NCBI RefSeq assembly: GCF_003312425.1 | Contig: NZ_QNUX01000014.1 | Location: 49,474-113,473, forward strand | DNA from: Flavobacterium psychrolimnae | GTDB lineage: Bacteria; Bacteroidota; Bacteroidia; Flavobacteriales; Flavobacteriaceae | Direction of reading: 5' to 3' | Length of the DNA stretch: 64,000 nucleotides | Part shown: piece by piece, positions 47,038 through 54,270 of the stretch | Layout of the letters: every line of letters begins with the position of its first letter | Numbering within the stretch: the stretch's first letter is position 1 | Made by a program: the position numbers and the translations under genes | The notes under the pieces: generated by a model | Told to the model about the DNA's origin: nothing | The model's database searches: none | Seen by the model: only the letters and a program-made list of their open reading frames with translations

Positions 47038-47457
47038 TTATCTTACGGTTTCCCACATTTTGAGAAAATAATTATTTAATTCAGCACCATTTAGACTGCT
47101 TAGAAACAATTGGAAATCGTACAATTTAATCACCCCGTCCTTGTTATCCGGTACTTGTTCCAACTGCGCAAAATTGATGTTTTGGTACAGCGATTTTTCT
47201 CCTACAATGTCTTGCATGATAATGAAAATTGCTTGTTGCAACGTCTTGGTATCACAATACAAATTGTCGTTTTTTTTAAATACTACTATGCCGAACTTAT
47301 GTGATACTTCATGATACTCCAACGGTAAAAAAGTGAGTTCGTAGGCTTTTAGTCTCATCTCATGGAAGAAGCTAATAAAAGAATTGAATAGGTGTTTAAC
47401 AGTGTTTTTGAAACCACTATAAAAAATATTATTTTCATTGGAAATAGACAATCTCAA
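47038..47457 (-). CDS. Small protein of the mobilization cluster
   Basis: 139-aa soluble protein of unknown family, no signal peptide. It overlaps the coupling-protein gene by 4 bases, so the two are translationally coupled. Function unknown. Confidence 0.62.
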   Translation of the reverse strand: MRLSISNENNIFYSGFKNTVKHLFNSFISFFHEMRLKAYELTFLPLEYHEVSHKFGIVVFKKNDNLYCDTKTLQQAIFIIMQDIVGEKSLYQNINFAQLEQVPDNKDGVIKLYDFQLFLSSLNGAELNNYFLKMWETVR

Positions 47458-49442
47458 TTCTTCAATACCAAATAGGCCAGACTCGGATCATTTAAAAGAC
47501 GCTCAATTTCAGATTGCATAATCTCTTGAATATCCTGCTTAATTTGTAAATAATTTCGTTGCACTATAGTGTTGTCAATCTTCCTAATAATGGCAATATC
47601 TGTATAATTTTCTTCTTCCTTTTTTAGCCGTTCATGGTCGTTGACAATTTCACAATGAAACGTTTTTAGATCAATTTTGCAGTTAGGATCATCGGCAACC
47701 ATGCCAACAAATTCACCGGAACTTAAAGAGGAAATTTTAGAAGGAGGGACGGCTGACTCTAATTGTTTAGAACGGCTGATGGAAGTGTCGCCGCTATTTA
47801 TAGATAGCGATTCTCTGTCCTGCATAATTTTTCCAAAACGCTCTGACAATTGCTTGGCGGTGTCACCAGTAACTTGACCGCTCACAATATTTCCGGTGAT
47901 GTTCATAATCACATCTGCCTGTTCGCGACCATAATCTTTACGCAACTGACTGAAGTCCTGAATCCCCAAACAAGTGGCTACTTTATTGCTTCGTGCAGTG
48001 GCAATTAGGCTATCCATATTGTTGAGATAGATGGTCGGGAATTCATCGAAGATCAGGCTACTTTTGAGTTTACCTTTTTGATTCACCAATTTTACCAAGC
48101 GTGAGACATACAAGGACAATACTGCACCATAAATTTGTATTTTCTGAGGGTTATTACCCATGCAGACAATCTTTGGTTCAGCCGGATTATTAATATCTAA
48201 TGTAAAGTCATTTCCCGATAGTACATAATACAACTGGGGAGAAGAAAGTCGGGCCATGGCTATCTTAGCGGAAGCAATTTGTCCCTCCAATTGTTCCATG
48301 GCATCGTTTAGATAGGCAGTGATAAAGGGATTGATAAGTACCTCAATTTCTTTCTCCGTCCGCAATATCGTAAACAGGCTCTCATAGTCGAGCTGCATGA
48401 GCTCAATAACATGGGGCAGTGTACAGAATTGGCCCTCCTTGTACTTCCTTAAATACCAGATAATCGCAGTCAGAAAATTGATTGGTGATTCGACAAAAAA
48501 GTCTCCCTGTCTCTTAATCCATTCCTTATTTAAACCCAATAGTATAGTTCGCGCTGACTCTGCTGCATCAGTGATGTCGGTCATAGCAGAAGGCTCCAAT
48601 GGATTGCATCGGTGTGTGCGGGTCAGGTCATCAAAATTAATCACATAAAACTGTGGTGGAATAGGATAGAGGTGTTTGTATTTAAGCCAGGTGTTATAAG
48701 TTATTTTTGAAAGGTCGTCAAATTTAAAATCATAAATAAACATGGTAAACCCTTTGCGAATGTGCTGGGTAATCACATGTCGAATAACAAAATAGGATTT
48801 ACCTGATCCTGGAGTTCCCAAAACCATCATCGCACGAAAGGGATTGATGATGTTAATCCAGCTTTTTCGGACTTTATCTTTCAAATGATACCGCGCCGGA
48901 AGATTGATGGAATATTCATTTTCCAGCAATCGTTCTTCCTGCGGAAAGGTTTCATTTTCTTTATTGAAAATATCGTTGCTATTCAACCGGTTTTTTATAA
49001 TCCGTGAGAGTAAGGTACCTCCCGAAAGCATTACTAAAAATCCGATAGTCGTACTACCGATATAAACAATTGATTTTGCAGTATTATCTGTTTTTACCAA
49101 TAGCGACAGGTAGCTCATAAAGTAAATTAATGCACCTGTTATGATATAGGCAATAGCTGTTTTATGATTTAGTTTTTCGTCTTTGCGGCCCTTTGCTCCA
49201 AGTAAGGAAATCAACAATAATCCCAAAGTAAAAATCTTGGATTTATGAAAATAATAAAACAATCCCGTACGCTTTATGTTACCTAAAATAGAATCACTAA
49301 AGGCACTAACAAAGCCCCACTCTTTGAAGGCGCTATAACAGTAATAATAAAAATGGAGGAGTAAAAGTACAATACTTATGAGTCGGGTCATATCGAGAAT
49401 TTTTCGTAATGCCTGTTCGTTTTCGCCTGTTTGCATAGCCAT
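47454..49442 (-). CDS. mobC: Type IV coupling protein, VirD4/TraG (Bacteroidota MobC type)
   Basis: 662-aa coupling ATPase that would bring the relaxase-DNA complex to a type IV secretion channel. About four N-terminal membrane segments (about 20-145) include HFYYYCYSAF, a match to the YWFCY-type domain of Bacteroidota proteins. Walker A VLGTPGSGKSYF lies at about 207-218, and Walker B is in KSSLIFDEFPTIY. It lies 11 bases after the relaxase. The C-terminal part has the usual all-helical region. Start could be Met1 or Met3. No other type IV secretion gene is present here, so it would depend on a helper element. Confidence 0.92.
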   Translation of the reverse strand: MAMQTGENEQALRKILDMTRLISIVLLLLHFYYYCYSAFKEWGFVSAFSDSILGNIKRTGLFYYFHKSKIFTLGLLLISLLGAKGRKDEKLNHKTAIAYIITGALIYFMSYLSLLVKTDNTAKSIVYIGSTTIGFLVMLSGGTLLSRIIKNRLNSNDIFNKENETFPQEERLLENEYSINLPARYHLKDKVRKSWINIINPFRAMMVLGTPGSGKSYFVIRHVITQHIRKGFTMFIYDFKFDDLSKITYNTWLKYKHLYPIPPQFYVINFDDLTRTHRCNPLEPSAMTDITDAAESARTILLGLNKEWIKRQGDFFVESPINFLTAIIWYLRKYKEGQFCTLPHVIELMQLDYESLFTILRTEKEIEVLINPFITAYLNDAMEQLEGQIASAKIAMARLSSPQLYYVLSGNDFTLDINNPAEPKIVCMGNNPQKIQIYGAVLSLYVSRLVKLVNQKGKLKSSLIFDEFPTIYLNNMDSLIATARSNKVATCLGIQDFSQLRKDYGREQADVIMNITGNIVSGQVTGDTAKQLSERFGKIMQDRESLSINSGDTSISRSKQLESAVPPSKISSLSSGEFVGMVADDPNCKIDLKTFHCEIVNDHERLKKEEENYTDIAIIRKIDNTIVQRNYLQIKQDIQEIMQSEIERLLNDPSLAYLVLKN

Positions 49443-49453
49443 AATGGTTTCGT

Positions 49454-50770
49454 TTATTGATTATCAGATTGTCCTTTTCGTTTCTTTTTTTTCTTCTTGC
49501 CTTTTAGTTGATTGGGCAAGTAGGAGGAATCGTGTTCCGACTGTGTAAGTGCGTTAACAAATTTTGACATCACGTTACCATCATCACCCGTTATACTTTT
49601 TTTAGAATCTTGATCAACAGAAATATGCCCAACTTCTTTAGAGTCTGATTTCAAGGAATTTTCATCGGATTTTTTAACGGTGGAAACAGTTGTATTTTGA
49701 TTAACAAATTCATTCAAATTGCAACGCTCCTGAATGGCTTTTGCACTGTATAATTTCCCCAAAGCACTTCCATTAAAAACAGATTGAGTTTGGTGATCCA
49801 CATACGTAATACCGTAAATTAAACCTTCTTTATTTTGCCGAATAACCATTTTGATTCCAGACGCTTCTACAATTTTTGCCAATTCCTGAATTGAAATTTT
49901 TTTGTTCTTCAATAATGCAATATCAACAGTATTTTTTATTCTTGATTTATGGGGTGCTCTCCCTTTTTCATTTTCAATAAAGCGATCTTCTAAAAATTTA
50001 AGTGTTGGTTTGCTGTAAAAGTCACTCGCTTTAATTGGGACGCCAACCTTATTACCACCTTGATCTAGTATGCGATACACTAACCCTTTGTTTTGAAAAA
50101 TCCTTGAATTTTCGCTTCCCCTGTCCGCTGCAACGTTATACTGTTTCAAAACGGCATTTAATTCTGGCAGGCTGGTGTATTTATAATTCTGAATCACTTT
50201 ATCCAAGACGTTGGTTATGGCCCGTTTGGATTCAGTACATCCGTATTCCACTTTGTTGGTATCAACAGGTTTTATTCCTAATTCTTTTTCTCGTTTATGC
50301 TTCTCCGCTGGAACCAATCCATACGCTGTTTCAATTTCTTTTCGTGCTTTTTCAGATTGATTCCGACCAATATTCTGCATGTCAATTCTACTACCGTCCT
50401 CCCTGACTTTTAGGGAAATGATATGAATGTGAGGGTGTCCCGCATCATGGTGCTGATACACCAGATAGGGTTGTTCTCTAAAACCAATTTTCGCCATATA
50501 AGTATCCGCTATTTCCATTAGTTTCTCTTTTGGAATTCCTTTTTCAGTCCCATCAAAATTGAGCGAAATATGTACGCTGTTCCGTTTCACATTTTCATTT
50601 AAATCCGCTTGTTTCACGAACCGGTTTAGTTTGATTGTAAAGACCATTTTTTCAATATCGACTGGATAATTTCCAGCGCCAATACATTCTGCTACACCCT
50701 GCTGAACTTTATTTTCATTGTAGTTCAAAATGCGATTTATGGAATGACCAGTTTTGATTATTGCAACCAT
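49454..50770 (-). CDS. mobB: MOBP-type relaxase (MobB family)
   Basis: 438-aa mobilization nuclease that nicks oriT and stays attached to the 5' end. The catalytic Tyr is in LNYNENKV (Tyr17). The metal-binding HUH motif reads HHDAGHPHIHI with His112, His114 and His116 preceded by His108. The nuclease domain covers about the first 200 residues. The C-terminal third is charged and low in complexity, ending in a Lys-rich tail (KGKKKKKKRKG). Its start overlaps the accessory protein gene by 13 bases. Confidence 0.93.
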   Translation of the reverse strand: MVAIIKTGHSINRILNYNENKVQQGVAECIGAGNYPVDIEKMVFTIKLNRFVKQADLNENVKRNSVHISLNFDGTEKGIPKEKLMEIADTYMAKIGFREQPYLVYQHHDAGHPHIHIISLKVREDGSRIDMQNIGRNQSEKARKEIETAYGLVPAEKHKREKELGIKPVDTNKVEYGCTESKRAITNVLDKVIQNYKYTSLPELNAVLKQYNVAADRGSENSRIFQNKGLVYRILDQGGNKVGVPIKASDFYSKPTLKFLEDRFIENEKGRAPHKSRIKNTVDIALLKNKKISIQELAKIVEASGIKMVIRQNKEGLIYGITYVDHQTQSVFNGSALGKLYSAKAIQERCNLNEFVNQNTTVSTVKKSDENSLKSDSKEVGHISVDQDSKKSITGDDGNVMSKFVNALTQSEHDSSYLPNQLKGKKKKKKRKGQSDNQ

Positions 50771-51147
50771 GATTCTGCAAATTTTTGAATGTGTTTTTTG
50801 ATTTCATCCACCTTATTAAAAAGAATCTTTTTTTCCAATTCGTAGCTAATGAGCCAGTGCTTAAAATCTATAATCTGATGTAACGTATGAAGTTTTTTTA
50901 CAGCCTGATTAAAGTTGTTTCCTATAGCATTAAGTTCTCCTCTTAAACGAATCATTTCCGCCATAAAATCGTCTAAGGATTGATTTCGATAGGTATTGAC
51001 GATAGGTTTGTGTAAAAGATTTTTTCTTGCGTAATCGCTTATTTTTCGACAGGTTGATTTATTAAACTCCTTCATTATCTTTTGATATTCATCAGGGGTT
51101 AACCGCAGATGAAGCCACTTTGTTCGGTTCTTTTGCTCTTCCATCAT
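50758..51147 (-). CDS. mobA: Relaxosome accessory protein (MobA/MobC-like)
   Basis: 129-aa DNA-binding mobilization protein. An N-terminal ribbon-helix-helix-like part (KWLHLRLTPDEYQKIMKEF) is followed by the family block MAEMIRLRGELNAIGNNFNQAVKKLH. It helps the relaxase at oriT. It starts 34 bases from the oriT-like hairpin region, with the order typical of Bacteroidota mobilizable elements. Confidence 0.88.
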   Translation of the reverse strand: MMEEQKNRTKWLHLRLTPDEYQKIMKEFNKSTCRKISDYARKNLLHKPIVNTYRNQSLDDFMAEMIRLRGELNAIGNNFNQAVKKLHTLHQIIDFKHWLISYELEKKILFNKVDEIKKHIQKFAESWLQ

Positions 51148-51180
51148 CTATCATTTTTGTGTTTCAAACTCTTTTAATCT

Positions 51181-51300
51181 TTAAGTGTCACTGCCCACGA
51201 GTCCCGAGTGAATAGGCAGCAAGATATCGGTTGTGATACAACCGGACATCTTGCCGATTGCAGGAACGTGGCAATCTTTCGGAGACTTTAATGTCTATTA
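51181..51300. other. oriT-like hairpin cluster
   Basis: Directly upstream of the mobilization operon and relatively GC-rich. Three inverted repeats follow one another: GCAAGAT/ATCTTGC enclosing GGTTGT/ACAACC (51217-51252), GATTGC/GCAATC (51254-51259 and 51269-51274), and AGAC/GTCT near 51281-51294. Position and structure suit an origin of transfer, but no nick site could be matched. Confidence 0.5.
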
Positions 51301-51320
51301 GAATTTTAAATAGTTCTAAA

Positions 51321-51422
51321 ATGCTCAAAAAGCTGATTTCTTATTTACAGCAACTTTTTAAAATCAGAGATAGTAAAAACAGTATTTCGGAGCGTGTAAA
51401 AGCCTACTGCTATAATTTTTGA
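51321..51422 (+). CDS. Possible 33-aa peptide downstream of the oriT-like region
   Basis: Short ATG frame, MLKKLISYLQQLFKIRDSKN and on to AYCYNF. The first half is an amphipathic, hydrophobic-rich helix and the second is charged. Amino-acid composition looks more coding than its surroundings. It runs opposite to the mobilization operon. No promoter is evident and it is too short to be sure. Confidence 0.28.
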   Translation: MLKKLISYLQQLFKIRDSKNSISERVKAYCYNF

Positions 51423-51807
51423 AATGTTACAGTTTTTGCAAAGTCTATGTATTGTCTTTATTTATAATACTCAAGGAAAAGGCACGCTAAGCAAAATTTT
51501 GAACTTTTGGACCTCCGAAATCCAAATCGGTTTTATTCAAAATTTTTGATTTAGAAAGTGCTTTTTCAAAGCAATATTTCGACTTAAAAGAGACAAAGTC
51601 CTGACTATTTTTAGGAAGGTTTTTGGCTCTTGTCTTAAAGAAAAAACAGCATCTGGTACCATAAATTTTAAGTTGAAAATTTGAATCAGATACGAAGTTA
51701 AGTAAGCGGTAGCAATCTTACCTATCATATGTATATTTCGCCTATCAAAGTTAATACGTCCCTTTATACCTTTGTAACAGTAAATTATTAATTAAAATGT
51801 GAAAATT
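51423..51807. other. Intergenic sequence between mobilization region and small conserved gene
   Basis: About 385 bases. A 63-codon minus-strand frame (51537-51728) has no family match. TACCTTTG at 51767-51774 is an exact TAnnTTTG -7 candidate, 34 bases before the next gene. Confidence 0.4.
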
Positions 51808-52095
51808 ATGCTGACAACAAATGATGTGGCTAAAGTGTTTGATACGATATTGAGCACGCCTGGGATGAATGAGATGGTGAAAATTGACTTGAAAATTTCA
51901 CGAAAAAATGTACTGTTGTTGCATCATGTTATTGAGCGGGGAATGACAGTGGAAAATGATGTTTCAGGAGTATTAGGTAGCCTGTCGAAAGAAGGGTTAT
52001 CAGAGCTTAAGAATGTAGCTGAAGAGTGTCTTCAAAAAGCTGGAATTGTAGAATTGAATCAAAAGCTTACTACTTTAAGTGCAGCTTGTAAATAG
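51808..52095 (+). CDS. Small conserved-looking hypothetical protein
   Basis: 95-aa soluble, helical protein of unknown function. The frame can start at a GTG at 51799, but ATG at 51808 (MLTTNDVAK) is preferred. It has its own promoter candidate 34 bases upstream and a strong terminator downstream, so it is expressed as a single-gene unit. No link with the neighbours is apparent. Confidence 0.6.
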   Translation: MLTTNDVAKVFDTILSTPGMNEMVKIDLKISRKNVLLLHHVIERGMTVENDVSGVLGSLSKEGLSELKNVAEECLQKAGIVELNQKLTTLSAACK

Positions 52096-52118
52096 CATAA
52101 GCGGCTCAAAGTAAAATG

Positions 52119-52158
52119 AAGTGCTTACCAAACAAAATAGTGGTAAGCACTTTTTTTT
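52119..52158 (+). terminator. Intrinsic terminator
   Basis: Perfect 12-bp inverted repeat (52119-52130 and 52141-52152, 10-base loop). The T-run that begins inside the right arm continues to eight Ts. It ends the small gene at 51808-52095. Confidence 0.85.
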
Positions 52159-52241
52159 ATTGTTCTTCTAAAAGGATAAAATGGCTTATTTCTGAAAACT
52201 ATTGGCTTGTTTCAGACACGCTATCTTTAAAATAACGTACC

Positions 52242-52249
52242 TAAATTTG
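52242..52249 (+). promoter_or_regulatory. Candidate -7 element for the MauE-like gene
   Basis: TAAATTTG, an exact TAnnTTTG match, 64 bases before the start codon. A -33 element at standard spacing is not evident. Confidence 0.38.
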
Positions 52250-52313
52250 TTTTGGATGTAGCTAATGTAACGGATTTAATTAAAATAGCAGTATACTAAA
52301 AAACTATAGAATT

Positions 52314-53852
52314 ATGAAACAACTAAACAAAATCAAGCGTGTTGCCGTTGAATTAATTTGTCTTTTATACGTTCTGTTATTTATATACGCAGCGGTCAGT
52401 AAATTACTTGATTTTGAAAATTTTCAAGTTCAATTGGGACAGTCTCCGTTATTAAGTGCTTTTGCTTGGTGGGTATCTGGATTAGTTCCGATAATGGAAC
52501 TTGGAATAGTGGTAGTACTGGCAATTCCAAAGTGGCGTATTTTAGGTCTTTTTGCCTCGCTAAGTTTAATGACCTTGTTTACAAGCTATATTTTTATTGT
52601 GCTGAATTTTAGTGCTTTTGTTCCTTGTTCTTGCGGCGGTATATTGGAAAAAATGAGTTGGAATACCCATCTTGTCTTTAACGTTGCATTTGTTGGATTA
52701 GCTGTTGTAGCTTTGGTTTGGCAAAATCAAATAAGTATTGAAAATACACGATTTAAAATAATACAGCCTCTTGTTAAAAGTATTTCTATCGCGATAGTAT
52801 CGAGTGTAGGTATTATGACTATTCTTTTTTTGTCCTCAGAGGATTTAATGCAACGAAAAAATCCTTTCGTTAGGCGGTATATCCGACGCTCTATTGAGCT
52901 GGTTCATTCGGTAGATTTAAAATTTAATTCCTACTATTTTTCAGGGTACAACCAAGGCACTATGTATCTTGGTAATTATACAGACCCACTTCGCATACTA
53001 TCAATAGATTCTAGTTTTAAAGCAGTAAAAGGAATTGAAATTGATTTTAAAAATAGGAATCTTCCTTTTCGCTCGGTAAAAGTTTTAGTCAGAGGTAACT
53101 ACTTTTTTCTAATAGATGGAAGTGTGCCCAGAATTTTTAAGGGCAGCATTGAAGATTGGAAAATTACAGAGGAGTTAAAAGGAGTTCCTAATTTTACACT
53201 AGCAGAACCTATCGATAGTACTAGCATAGTTTTTCGAAATAATACGGGGTTAGGAGCCGCCCATATTCTTGGTATTTTTAACTCGAATCAATCTTCTAAA
53301 GTTGAGTATTTGCCTACTCTATTGCAAAAACAAATAGATGGTATTTTTGATACCGATGGGATGTTGCTTTTTAATGCTGAATTAGGTCGAATAGTTTATG
53401 TTTATTTCTATCGTAATGAAATTATTTTAGCGGATAAAAATGGAACCTTACAACAAAGGCAACATACGATTGACACCATATCAAATGCTAAGATTAAAGT
53501 AGCTTATCTGAAAGAAGGTTCGCAACGAAAAATGTCTGCCCCACCCGCTATCGTAAATGCAAACACTGCTACAAAAAGTAACCTTTTATTTGTTGAATCG
53601 AAGGTTCCCGGATTATATGAGGATGATGCCATGTGGAAACAAGCCGCTATTATTGACGTCTACAATCTAAAAAAGAACACCTATGTTTTAAGCTTTCCAA
53701 TTTTTGGTGTCAAGGAGAATAAATTACAATCTCTATTTGTTACGAAAACCCATTTGTATGTGATTCTTGGTACCAATTTAAAAATTTACGAATTGAAAGA
53801 CATTCTTAGAAAAGAAATGATAAATGGAATGTGTTCACATTCTCATTTATAA
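52314..53852 (+). CDS. MauE/DoxX-like membrane protein with periplasmic propeller-like domain
   Basis: 512-aa protein. The N-terminal ~145 residues hold four membrane helices of the MauE/DoxX redox-associated type, with a CSCGG motif (Cys105 and Cys107) facing a loop. A fifth hydrophobic segment (about 152-172) leads to a ~340-residue extracytoplasmic domain of repeated short strands, like a beta-propeller. MauE-type proteins are linked to disulfide formation in exported partners. The next gene encodes a tiny exported protein with four cysteines, a natural client. That pairing is inference. Confidence 0.78.
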   Translation: MKQLNKIKRVAVELICLLYVLLFIYAAVSKLLDFENFQVQLGQSPLLSAFAWWVSGLVPIMELGIVVVLAIPKWRILGLFASLSLMTLFTSYIFIVLNFSAFVPCSCGGILEKMSWNTHLVFNVAFVGLAVVALVWQNQISIENTRFKIIQPLVKSISIAIVSSVGIMTILFLSSEDLMQRKNPFVRRYIRRSIELVHSVDLKFNSYYFSGYNQGTMYLGNYTDPLRILSIDSSFKAVKGIEIDFKNRNLPFRSVKVLVRGNYFFLIDGSVPRIFKGSIEDWKITEELKGVPNFTLAEPIDSTSIVFRNNTGLGAAHILGIFNSNQSSKVEYLPTLLQKQIDGIFDTDGMLLFNAELGRIVYVYFYRNEIILADKNGTLQQRQHTIDTISNAKIKVAYLKEGSQRKMSAPPAIVNANTATKSNLLFVESKVPGLYEDDAMWKQAAIIDVYNLKKNTYVLSFPIFGVKENKLQSLFVTKTHLYVILGTNLKIYELKDILRKEMINGMCSHSHL

Positions 53853-53940
53853 AAAAATACCGGCCAGTATCAGGAAAAAAGATCGAAAACCTGTAGAAAA
53901 AAGTAGATCAATTTTAAGTTTAATTTTAATACTTTTTATT

Positions 53941-54204
53941 ATGAAAACGACATTTTTTAAAACGATCGTGCCTTTTGCAGCAGTTGCAATTCTAGGCATT
54001 TCAGGAGCCTTTTTGACCACGTCGATGCAAAGTGGTTCTAATTTAGCTACTCCGAAACAAGGGTACATGGATGGGCCAGAAGGGCCTTGTAGTGTCGAGG
54101 TAAATTGTGATACCAATCCTGGTCTAATTTGCGAGGTAAACGGTGTTCAGGCTTTCGGAAAAGATAATAATTGTAGTGAGATTCTATATCGTCCTTCAAA
54201 CTAA
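53941..54204 (+). CDS. DUF6520-type small exported cysteine protein
   Basis: 87-aa protein that resembles the DUF6520 family of Bacteroidota. A signal-like segment (about 5-30, TIVPFAAVAILGISGAFLTT) precedes a short mature part with four cysteines in GPCSVEVNCDTNPGLICEVNG and DNNCSEILYR. The frame extends upstream into the MauE-like gene, but ATG at 53941 gives the family-like start MKTTFFKTIVP. It lies 88 bases after the MauE-like gene and ends at a strong terminator. Function of the family is not known to me; a disulfide-bonded secreted peptide is the simplest reading. Confidence 0.75.
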   Translation: MKTTFFKTIVPFAAVAILGISGAFLTTSMQSGSNLATPKQGYMDGPEGPCSVEVNCDTNPGLICEVNGVQAFGKDNNCSEILYRPSN

Positions 54205-54225
54205 TTATCAGCCGAGCAAAAAGAG

Positions 54226-54261
54226 CAGTGCAGTTCCGATAAGGAACTGCACTGTTTTTTT
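54226..54261. terminator. Bidirectional terminator between DUF6520 and S9 genes
   Basis: Perfect 12-bp inverted repeat (54226-54237 and 54243-54254, loop GATAA) followed by T7 on the plus strand. On the minus strand a T5 run (54222-54218) lies a few bases past the stem. It separates the two convergent units. Confidence 0.85.
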
Positions 54262-54270
54262 ATAAAATAA

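Larger units (their letters stand above)
46255..51300 (-). mobile_element. Mobilization module of an integrated mobilizable element
   Basis: Accessory protein, relaxase and coupling protein with an oriT-like region form a complete mobilization set but no conjugation channel. The type I restriction operon, repair cassette and DUF932 gene to the left are typical cargo. No tyrosine or serine recombinase is visible in the window, so the element's integrase is lost, outside the window, or not needed. Left and right ends cannot be placed. Confidence 0.6.

Noticed and set aside
51537..51728. 63-codon minus-strand frame near the mobilization region
   Set aside because: Hydrophobic and basic composition with no recognisable family. 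It could be a real small gene, but I cannot support it.
17811..52095. Calling the whole accessory region one integrative element with defined ends
   Set aside because: No integrase and no matching direct repeats at the edges could be found by reading, so boundaries would be invented.
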